Positions 54,743 through 64,000 of a stretch of 64,000 nucleotides of DNA are shown here, in pieces. A program made the position numbers and the translations under genes. The notes beneath the pieces are model-generated. The model searched no databases, was not told the origin of the DNA, and was given only the letters and a program-made list of their open reading frames with translations. Every line of letters starts with the position of its first letter. The first letter of the stretch is position 1. Source of the DNA: Isoetes taiwanensis (taxonomy: Eukaryota > Streptophyta > Lycopodiopsida > Isoetales > Isoetaceae); the NCBI GenBank assembly GCA_021234155.1, contig JAJEKV010000047.1:2592494-2656493 (forward strand), in the 5' to 3' direction.

Positions 54743-55419
54743 TTTAAGGGAAAATCAAAAGACCGGAACCTTAACACCATCTGTGTCAGACTTAGCCAAT
54801 ATTGATGAAGTTAAGGCTAGGATAGCATAGGTAACAAGATAGTACTGAAGATCATGATGAGCATAATTAGAAAACTTGGTGGCCTTCTTGGTTGTCGGTT
54901 CTGAATCACAGTAAGTTATTTAAGAAGATCTTCTATGCGTGACTAACATTTGTGTGCTTATTGTCTGTGTGACTAACGATTCGCCTCAGGTTAAGGTAAT
55001 GCTTTACCCACTTAGTCCTTCCCTGGACTAACCCCCACCTTTCTCTTCTTCCTTCTTACAGATGGAGTTAGTAGCTAAGTGAGTTTTGCGCAGCGGGAAG
55101 CGCGCTCGAGTAGATCTGGGTGTCGCGTTCCCGAGACATTGGCATAAATGGGTAGAAACGACTACTCATAAACGTCTAGACAGTTTTGCCCAGTTGGCTA
55201 AGGGCATGTCGGTTAGGAATATTACATTTGGTATATCAGAGCCTAGGCTTCCGATTATTAACCATAGTTGGTTATTGAGCCAAAGACAATTAGAAGTCAT
55301 CAATATTGAAATTATGGGAAACCATGGGAAACCAAGAAGGAAAAAACTCCTTGGGAAAGTTATGCGACCTATATAATTCATCTAAACCCTTAAGTTTTCC
55401 ATTAGCTTGATATGCTTCG
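54743..55419. other. Intergenic, nothing firm
   Basis: The ORF at 55086-55376 (+) has no motif and lacks support. Confidence 0.35.
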
Positions 55420-58299
55420 TCAGAATCTGATTGAACTTGGAGTGTGCTTTTCATTTAGCTTTTGTTTTTTCCTGCAATGCACATTCCATGAATAAAACTG
55501 GGTTTTCTCAAGGCTGCAAGGCAAGGCCACATCATCTTGTCTGTCCTCAGCTGCAACCAAGGGTAAATTTATAATTAAATCTAGACCTTGGCTGCATGCT
55601 ATGTTTTCGTCATTAGGCATTTCATGGGCATTTTCATGGACATTTTTAGCTTGACATTCATTATTTTCATGCATAGATTGTTCAGCCAGTAATTCACCTG
55701 TGATAATAAGCGGGCCATCATCCAACTCTTGTGCCTCTGATTCCATCATTTTTTTTTGTCTTCCTCTTAACTCTTTTGAGCCTTACTGCAACAAATTCTT
55801 GGTTCTCAAGGGCAGCCGTTTCTAAAGCTGCCCTCTCTTAATCTCTTATTCTCTTCCCTTCTCTTCTTTTCCAGTTCCTTTGCCTCTTTTCTTTGAGCCT
55901 GCAACTTTTTCTTTTCCTCTAATTGTTCTTGTCAAACTCTGGCTACCTCTTCACACTGCCTTTGATGCTCTAATCTAGCATGGACCATTTCATCTGAAGT
56001 CACAAGTAGCATGTCCTTTAAGCTTTCAGGAAGCCCAAGTCTCTTAGCCTTAAGTTTAAAGCAATTTACAGCAGCAGGAGGATTAGATGCTGATGGGACA
56101 TTGGAAACAAGAGGAGGAGCATAAACATTACATGTTGATGGGTTTGAGATAGTAGGAATAGGTAGATGAGCAACTGAATTGCCTTCAAGTGTAGCAAATC
56201 CATCACCTAAAAATAAGATAAAGGTTAGAAGAAAATAAGATTTGAAAATAATTGCAAACTTATACCTTCTATTTCAGCTTCCATGCCACCTCCAGCATCT
56301 GCTCCAGCATTTGCTCCTCTTGCTGCCACTTCATTAGCTGATGCTTCGTCATCTCCGTCATTATTATCATTTGTATGAGCTTCAAATCTGATACTATCAT
56401 AGGAGCCCTAGCGGTAATTTTGCCTCTTTCCCTTTCCATCTTATCTGCCAATGGATCTGGTTCAACACGAGGAGATTCTAAAGGCCAAATCCCAGTTTTT
56501 AAAAATCCAGCAGTGATGTTACTAGGCGTAAGGGCTTGACATAACGAATTGGAGACAATAGTAGGAATAGGTAGATGAGCAACTGAATTGCCTTCAAGTG
56601 TAGCAAATCCATCACCTAAAAATAAGATAAAGGTTAGAAGAAAATAAGATTTGAAAATAATTGCACACTTATACCTTCTATTTCAGCTTGCCACCTCCAG
56701 CATCTGCTCCAGCATCTGCTCCTCTTGCTGCCACTTCATTAGCTGATGCTTCGTCATCTCCGTCATTATTATCATTTGTATGAGCTTCAGCTACAGGTAC
56801 TATCATAGCTGCTACCCTAGCAGCGGCTGCGGCCTCTCTTTCCCTTTCCATCTTATCTGCCAATGGATCTGGTTCAACACGAGGAGATTCTAAAGGCCAG
56901 ATCCCAGTTTTAAAAAATCCAGCAGTGATGTTACTAGGCGTAAGGGCTTGACATAATGAATTGGAGACAATAGTAGCGAGGTCTTCCTTAGTGGGCTCTA
57001 CACCAAATTTGGCATGCATGAAATGGCCTCTCAATTTCCTAAATGTTACTTTGAATGGTCTAAACAGGAGACGTCTAATGGCTGCAATCTATGTGATGTA
57101 TGTGGTGGCAATTGGACAATTTGCAGCCCTATTTCTCTAGGCTTTATAATGGCAGCCATATTAACATGACTACCATGGTCATCACAGATTAATAAATGAG
57201 GTCTATCCTTACTTACACCTCCAGGAACAGTGTTCTTAAAATGGTCTAACCATGCTTCGAACAATTGAACCGTTATCCAAGCTTTTTTTTTGAAAAGCCA
57301 TGACTGCACCAGCTTCGCAACCTCAGATTTTGATCCCGTATCCTTTTGCCTTCAAAGACATAAAGACTTGGAATTTTACGACCTATTGAATGCAAACAAG
57401 TAATGAGTTAAAATTTGAACTTAATTCTTTAACTTATGAACTGAAACAATTGAATATAAATACTTGAGTCTATGAACTTAAACAAATGAATTGTAAACTT
57501 AGACAATTACCTGATGCATTTACATACACGAGAACCGTCATCCATTCCCTGTTTTTTGGCATATGTTCAGTCACATTCTTTTGTCCCTTCCTCGTTATGA
57601 CTCGCATCCCAGTTTTACAACCTGCCTGAACTCCAGTTTCATCGCAATTCCATACTCTACTTGGATCAAGATTCAGTTCAGCATACATTTTCTTAAGAGT
57701 AGAATAGAAATTATCAAGGTTCTTGGTGGTCATTGACTTGACCCTTTGAAGTTCAATGCACTGTGCAGTCCTAACAACAATTTCTGGATGCCTACCTCTA
57801 AAAGATTTCCACCACTTTTTACCGGGCAGTCCATCTTTGAAACAAGTCTGTCTATGGATAGTCATAGCAGCGACCTTTTGTTTCATGATATAAAATGTAA
57901 TTGCACGATCCTCCTCAGCCAATTGGAGGGCCCAATTGAGGAGAAATTTCTCCTCCTTAGTTGTCAAGGCTTTGGGAAAAGATCCAAACTTGGCTTTGGA
58001 CTTACCATACAAGTGATTCCTCAAGGTAGTTTGAGGAATACCAAAGTGAAGACCAGCTTTCCTTATTGAAAAGACACCATCCTCAATGGATTCAATTGCA
58101 GATTCTAAGGCATCAATACTCCAGGAACCCCTAGTAGCATCCCTAACAAGCTTTTTGCCAGCATTTGTGGTCTTTTTAGCAGAAATGAGAACTCTAGACG
58201 ACCTATTTTTTTTTGGGAGGAGGAGGTGGATCAATAGCTTCACGTTCAAGATTAGAATTAGGAGGGAGAGCAATTGTCCTGTTATTTCTCAAATTCATT
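55420..58299 (-). pseudogene. pogo/Tigger-type transposase (DDE superfamily), decayed
   Basis: The first exon (58299-57511) starts at ATG 58297-58299, followed by a frameshift in an A-run near 58205. It has a psq-type helix-turn-helix (SIRKAGLHFGIPQTTLRNHL), a second CENP-B-like DNA-binding segment (NWALQLAEEDRAI...KKWWKSFRGRHPE) and the first catalytic Asp in RVWNCDETGV. A GT-AG intron (57383-57510) separates the next exon, with KIPSLYVFEGKR, LLICDDHGSH (second Asp) and LPPHTSHRLQPLDVS (third Asp), so the triad is DDD. One-base frameshifts lie near 57300 and 57050. The C-terminal region GFFKTGIWPLESPRV is followed by a Lys/Glu-rich coiled-coil relic (55770-56010) and an acidic tail. These enzymes cut and paste at TA sites. 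Inverted ends were not found. Confidence 0.85.
56151..56971. repeat. Tandem duplication of a transposase exon-intron block (~410 bp)
   Basis: 56151-56559 and 56560-56971 are direct copies. Both contain AGTAGGAATAGGTAGATGAG or its diverged relative, GCAACTGAATTGCCTTCAAG, TTTGAAAATAATTGCA and the exon ending ATGGATCTGGTTCAACACGA. The left copy has lost the reading frame (KMERERGK against KMEREREAAAAARV in the right copy). Confidence 0.85.
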
Positions 58300-59320
58300 T
58301 CTAAAAGAAATGCAAGGCTTGGGCAAAAACTAGAGCAAAAGGACTGCAACAGATTCTTCAAAAGAATTCAACAATATAAACCTGCATACAAGAAATAACC
58401 ATCTAGATTAATATGAATCAAGCACAAAAGAAATGATTTTATAGAAAAAACTTACCAACGCATGAGCTGCCCTGCTATCACCAAAAAACAGCAAAAATGA
58501 AAGCTCTGAAATAAAAAGCAAGCCTGCTACTCAATCCCAGAAGGAGCACATATTCTTGAAGCTCTGATACCTGCATGGATGGATACAAAAAAAGGATTAG
58601 AATGCATGCATTAAAAGATGCAAGCAAGAACAAACTAGAATCAAAGGTCTTAGAATGGCCATCTCAATGATCCATCCCATTTTTAGCTCAGATCATGCCA
58701 AATGGATGCCATGTCATTCATCCAAGCATCTGCAGTTTGAGATGAAGCGCTAGATTGATGAAGAGCCTTCAAACTTTTGGAGGGAAGAATGAAGAGCATG
58801 CTTTTTAATGGTTTCTAATGCAAAAATCGGTGCAAAAAACTCTCTGAATCATAGTCTCCCATAGTTTTTCAAGACTCCAACGATTAAAACAGAAGTACCA
58901 TTAGAGGCGGGAACATTGCCATAAGGGATCGCTGCCTACCAACCCTGGAATATGCTGAGCGCCATAGTGCAGTTAGGATTTCGCCAGCATAAAGATTAGG
59001 GCTCGCCAGCATATAACCTACCGGTAACCACTTCAAGATTTCTGATATGTCATCGTAGATTGTAGCAGCACCACTCTGGATTCCACGTGGTGCCATGGAC
59101 AGGCATTTGCCAGAAGAAGTGTTGATCAGAAGTGCTGCTTTCTTCTCGTGTTATAAGCTTGAACTCCTCAATGCGAGTGAACTTAGTCGTTGGTTTCCTT
59201 CTTTTAAGTTGCCATAGATGCAATGTAAAGTGGTTGGGGGCATGGCTCAACCGAGCAATGTAGGGCGGTGTGTGGTCACATATCCAGTTGGATGCTGCCT
59301 AGTGACGTGACGTTAAAACA
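58300..59320. other. Intergenic, nothing firm
   Basis: The ORFs at 58884-59096 and 59050-59250 (minus) have no motif. The stretch ends in GCCTAGTGACGTGACGTTAA just before the CTAT array. Confidence 0.4.
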
Positions 59321-59321
59321 A

Positions 59322-59429
<108 letters not shown>

Positions 59430-60334
59430 ATTTGGGTGATTTGAGAAACTAGTTTAGAGTGACCAAAGGGTCTGGAATGTTATTTATGTAGATGTTTAAG
59501 AAACCTTATGTTTAGAAAAACATGAATGCCCGTTATTATTCACTGTATCTTAATCTGTAAGCACCTCGTGCGATATCTTTTAAAGCAAACCTTCTAGACA
59601 CAAAGTTGGCCAGTATAATTTTTACTGTTTTAACCTTTCAAACGCAGCAATGGTTTTACTATGAGACATGACATGACTCCAGAAGTTATCCTTGGCATAT
59701 TAGAATGCGTTTGAAATGACAGTAACAAAGTAAAAATGGAAGCCTAAAGAGCTGAAATGAGTAAAACACCTGTATGTGCACTAGCATGTGTTCTCCTCTG
59801 AAGAGTGTACAAGTTTTCCTGATGCTAAGGCATTCTAGAATCTAAGCTGAAAATGCCTAGAGACTTCTCAATTCCATGCAGTGGTGCAGTGAACTAATCA
59901 TTCCAAAACTTAATGCCATTGTTGGCTAAATTCAACTTAGATATCAATAACTGGAGCGCTGCACCTTTGAACTTTATTTCATTCCACCCTGATCTATCCC
60001 CATTTACTGCATGGAGATATTAAGGCCCAAGATGCCTATGCTATAGGTAAAAGAACTGTGCCTTCCATCACAACAACCTGCCAAGTCTGGTATATCTGCA
60101 ATAAGAAAAAAGGCATGACAGAGATTTATGGGCCACAAAATCAACCACCAAGCCTGCAAATCTGAAGTATATGAAACATTCACAGAAATTATCCAAATGA
60201 GAAAGAAAATTCAAAAATGTTCTTTAGTATTCAATGATATTGGATACAAAACTCTTCCTTTTGATACAACCGTAAACCTTTGTCTTTTTCCTTGGTTTAT
60301 TCTGATTGCAAACCTTCTGCTTGCAAACCTTCCT
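59430..60334. other. Intergenic, 3' flank of the next gene
   Basis: No supported gene. It holds the 3' flank of the minus-strand gene at 60.4-64 kb. Confidence 0.4.
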
Positions 60335-60461
60335 TCATTTATGCTGCTTGCAAGCCTTCCTTCGTTTATTCTGCTTGCAAGCCTTCTTATTTCTGGCCAC
60401 TACCTTCTTCCTAACTGCCCTTAAGATGTCTTGTTTCCTTCGTGTCTTCTTCTTGGCTACA

Positions 60462-63400
60462 TTAATGGGCACTTGCCGCTGTTTGAGAATCAGTGGTTGG
60501 TAAAGAGTCAATGATATGCTCGTGTGCTTCCGAAGGTAAATAGTATACATTGTCTTCATTTGCATCAGCAATCAAATCTACCTTTGCGCTTATGACGAGG
60601 TGTGAATAACAATTAACATCAGGCATATTACTTAACAGCTCGTATCTATCTTCGCCCAGGAACTTGTAATATTTACCTGTTAGAATTATCTCTTGCCTGC
60701 TAAATTTTGAACCCCAGTAATCTTCGAATGCATTGTCTACCACGTGTTTCGGTTCAGTAGTACACTTCACAATCCAGAAATCAACATTTTCTTCATTATT
60801 TTCTTCCGCATTTATGATAAAATTGTCACCAACTTCTACTAGTTCTGCTTTCCACTGGTTGTCCCCTTCGTATTGGACATGAGTCACAGTTCCCTCTTTT
60901 TGCATGATCTCAGGCTTCAAAGTTGAATATTTATACCGACAAAGTCTCTTCGAATGCTTACACCTATTCCATAACTCCTTCCAACAGTTTGTACAAAAGC
61001 AAGACAAAGCTCTGTGAGCTACCATAGTAGGCCTATCTCGACAAATTGGTCTGATAGAATGGATGTTTTGGGTCCCCTTCAAAGTATCACAATAATACTT
61101 TATCCTCCTGCAAACATCACCTATCTTTACAAGCCAAAATACCCTGCGCAAACACACAAAGACTACATTAGCAACATAGACATTCTTTGTGCATCTACTA
61201 GTGAACTTTAAACTGCTTTTGGCAGCTGCAAGGAATTGCATATGGTGTCATGCCTAACTAGCAGATATGTTCAAGTGGGCATAATGGCCTTTTGTTTACT
61301 CCGATAGCCATGCCTGTAAGTAGCACTTAAGCACACATAGCAAATGAAAGATTTTCAGCATGCATAAGAAATAATTCAATGCATTGCCCTTGCCAATCCT
61401 ACTTCTCAACCTAGCATTCTAAACAGGTTATGCTCAAACGTGCAACATAGACTACATCAACACTAAATAACCTGTGAATATATGTACTACATGAATGTGG
61501 ATGAATTAGTGCGCGTACCTGATGATGTTGTTGTCTTTGGTGCCTCTCTTCACTCTGAAATACCAAACTAAGAAATGAACTGCATCCTCAGCATTCCTAA
61601 GAGGTGTACTATCTCGCTTCAGCATTTTACTCGTTAATATCCTCTTTATGACAGCCCCAGCGCCATCATGTTCCCCTTTGCCATGGCATGATGCAAAAAA
61701 ATTCCAGCCAATCTTGACATCATTAGCTTGATAAAACCTACCTAAATAGTAAAAGGCCCTCGAAGATTTGAACTGTGATGCACATCCGTCGGACCAAAAA
61801 ATATGTTTTGAATATTTTACACCTTTACTTATCAAATAATCAGCATGCTTTTGGAGGCAATGTTGTATGAATAAAGTGTCATGCTCTCGATCGTCTGACA
61901 TGTAAAAATGACTTTCTTTCACAAGTTTGCGATAACCTACGATAAGATTAGAATCTTCACCTTCGTTTGTATGTCTGTAAGAGATGTGCACAAGTATTGA
62001 ACATTGTTCGTTCCTCCAATGCATTGTTTCGATCTCTTGCTGAATTTTGAATGTATAATTCTCGGCGAAGTCAATGACAGACATGACCGTGTCTTTTGGG
62101 AATGTTTGTAAACATTCCTTGAACTGAGAAGCTTGCCACCGTGCCGTATGATTGTGAGGAATGAATTGCTTTGTGACTGCATCTGCATGTTCCACAAACT
62201 CATGCAAGGAAGTGTTCTTGTAAGCCAACTTCATCACATCCTTGCTTTTGACAATTGGTTTTCCCGCTTTGCCTACATCATTCATATACGTCTCTTTGAC
62301 CTGCAACATAATAGACTAGTCAGCCAATGCATGCATTAACCAAAATATATAGTTCGTCAATAGATCAATCCTACATCATTCCACAAAAACATAGGCTGGA
62401 ATTACAGGACAAATACACTAACAAAACAGAATTAACTATTCAATGCAAAAAAGAAAATTGATTACAAATTTTAAAAGACTATCAATGAAATGATAGAGTA
62501 GTTACCTTCTCAAAGTTCTTCCAGTCTAACTTTATTGTCTTCCTCTTTTCTTTCGGGACATTTTACGGAATAATTTCAGCCCACAATCAGCACACACTCC
62601 ATAGTCAAACACTTAGAGTTATGCCAATCAGAGTCTCTTGCTTAGGACACACCACGACCTCCACATATCACTAACATTGTTGAAGGTGTGTTAAACTTCT
62701 TTGCACAAGTTGGGCCTGGACCACAAATAGAATACTTGCATGTACAATTTGGACCGTGAATGTTAGGATCACGTCTTACTTTATTAATTGCTTGCCTGAC
62801 AAACTCCATTCTCATATGGTAAATGCGGCAACACGTTTCCCTTTCCTTAAGCCTTTTGACAAACTTTGGCTTCAAAGCTTCAAACAATCTAAGCCATATC
62901 TTCATGTTCGGATATTGACGTTTGAATCTTCTATAGAACATGATCTGCAATTCAAGGTAAGTCACGAAATGTTATTTCTAACAAAAGATAAACAATTAGA
63001 TACGTGTGTCTCTTCTAGTAAGTGAATGGGATGCAGATTATACGGCTTTGCTATCTTTTGACCGTTACTATATCTCCTCAACTTAATCACCTGCCTTTTA
63101 TTTGGAGAGACTCTAGTTTCAGAAATCCAAAAGTTGTGTACCTTTTTACGGTCCGAATCAGAAAGCCTATCAGATCTGCTCTTCCTCTTGAACATGGACC
63201 AAGGTCCTCCAAATTCAGCGCATTTCCTTCTGTCCAACGCAGCATAGACAACCCTTCTCTTCATGTTCAAGGCCTTTGCAACCGCTGATCGATTTCTGCA
63301 TGAATTGACTGCCATCATCAAAGTAGATGACCTTGCTTGATTAACATCTATAGTCCTGTTTTGGCTTTGAAGAGTCTCTTTCATGTTCTCAACAACATGC

Positions 63401-64000
63401 TTGTATACATTAAGTGCCTTATTCCCAATGATGTCAAATTCAGGTAACTATTCAGCAGCCCTGGATATGACTTCCTTTCTATCATCAGAATCCAAATTCA
63501 AGCATACCTCATTGATGAAATCCACAATAACCTTCGAAAGCTTTTGTTTCTTCCTAGTGGTCAATCCTTCCGTGCTATTGTCTGATTGAAGGCCAGCTTT
63601 TATAGAATCCCTTTTCTTCTTCCTCTACAATTTATTTTTGGCAGCTATTATTCTTCTACATGCAGTGTTAGGAGATATACAATTGCAGACCTTGCTGCAA
63701 CCACTGTTTGTTGCACAGGTCCCATTAATTTTATCATTCAAAACTGGAGATGATATTACCTCAGATGCCTTCAAATCAGTGGAAATTTGAGTCTGCATGT
63801 CATTGTCATTGGGAATGCCATCTTCTACATCTAATTTTCGAATGGAATGTTAGATGTGAATTCCTAGAGCAGAAGCAAGCTCATCTGGATCTTGGCCCCC
63901 AAACCGAGATGTGAATTCAACTGCATAGAGGGAAACAAAATCCATTGAATTCCAGGCCAAGAGCTCTGGAAATTTCCAAAACAAAGAAATTTTCCATCCA
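60462..64000 (-). pseudogene. Unrecognised transposase-like protein, 4 exons, partial at window edge
   Basis: Exons on the minus strand are 64000-63004 (5' end outside the window), 62944-62507, 62300-61519 and 61143-60462; the last three introns are GT-AG with matching phases. Exon 1 has a Cys-rich patch (CATNSGCSKVCNC) and a charged region reading RNRSAVAKALNMKRRVVYAA, like a DNA-binding helix-turn-helix, but also three in-frame stops. Exon 2 reads ALKPKFVKRLKERETCCRIY and CTCKYSICGPGPTC, with a stop and frame changes near its end. Exon 3 is fully open (260 codons): SVIDFAENYTF, then FWSDGCASQFKSSRAFYYLG, then FFASCHGKGEHDGAGAVIKR. The ordered Asp residues suggest an RNase H-like DDE/D enzyme. 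Exon 4 reads LKGTQNIHSIRPI and ALSCFCTNCW, and ends in a basic tail in another frame (60335-60470). I do not recognise a named superfamily. The broken 5' exons suggest a decayed mobile element. Confidence 0.5.

Overview
The window reads as nuclear DNA of a land plant: AT-rich, gene-poor and heavily invaded by transposable elements. Two spliced host genes look intact. One is a class-3 (sn1-specific diacylglycerol-lipase-like) lipase on the minus strand at 9497-11985, in five exons that give a continuous 440-residue protein. The other is a CASP-like four-pass membrane protein on the plus strand at 52037-52934, in three coding exons that give 215 residues. Fragments of a receptor-like kinase (about 4 kb) and a class III peroxidase (about 6 kb) are host-gene relics. 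A fern, lycophyte or bryophyte seems more likely than a flowering plant, because of the mix of a Rep/HUH-type endonuclease gene, chromovirus-like gag, LINE ORFs resembling those common in animals, and pogo transposase. This is inference, not proof.

Layout. 0-1.5 kb: imperfect tandem repeats beside a C-terminal fragment of a PIF1-like helicase. 3.9-6.1 kb: kinase relic, a MITE-like fold-back element and peroxidase relic. 7.3-8.9 kb: broken HUH-endonuclease (Replitron-like) gene with an AT-hook/charged region. 9.5-12.0 kb: lipase gene. 12.4-13.8 kb: minisatellite upstream of the lipase, carrying CACGTGGC boxes and a heat-shock-element-like run. 17.2 kb: end of a CACTA-like element. 18.8 kb: one orphan exon. 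20.3-22.7 kb: truncated Ty3/gypsy element. 23.0-27.8 kb: two inverted arms of about 1 kb around a 2.9 kb spacer. 29.5-38.0 kb: a LINE split by a 4.9 kb CACTA transposon inserted in the catalytic YADD box of its reverse transcriptase. 39.7-45.5 kb: complete Ty1/copia element (two LTRs, 5-bp target duplication, primer binding site, broken gag-pol). 45.7-47.2 kb: 3' part of a second LINE. 47.2-51.5 kb: GC-rich hairpin elements and a 2.4 kb element with long terminal inverted repeats and one unknown ORF. 52-53 kb: CASP-like gene. 53.4-54.7 kb: short tandem repeats and a 163-bp near-perfect palindrome. 55.4-58.3 kb: pogo-type transposase pseudogene with a tandem exon duplication. 59.3 kb: long CTAT microsatellite. 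60.4-64.0 kb: spliced, partly broken gene of an unrecognised transposase-like family, running off the right edge.

Most genes do not act together as a pathway. The unifying story is nested and decayed mobile DNA around two host genes. The clearest new result is the exact CACTA-in-LINE insertion. The best candidates for something undescribed are the HUH-endonuclease gene, the 49.1-51.5 kb inverted-repeat element, the 60-64 kb transposase-like gene and the palindrome at 54.1 kb. All boundaries and similarities were read by eye; no database search or alignment program was run.
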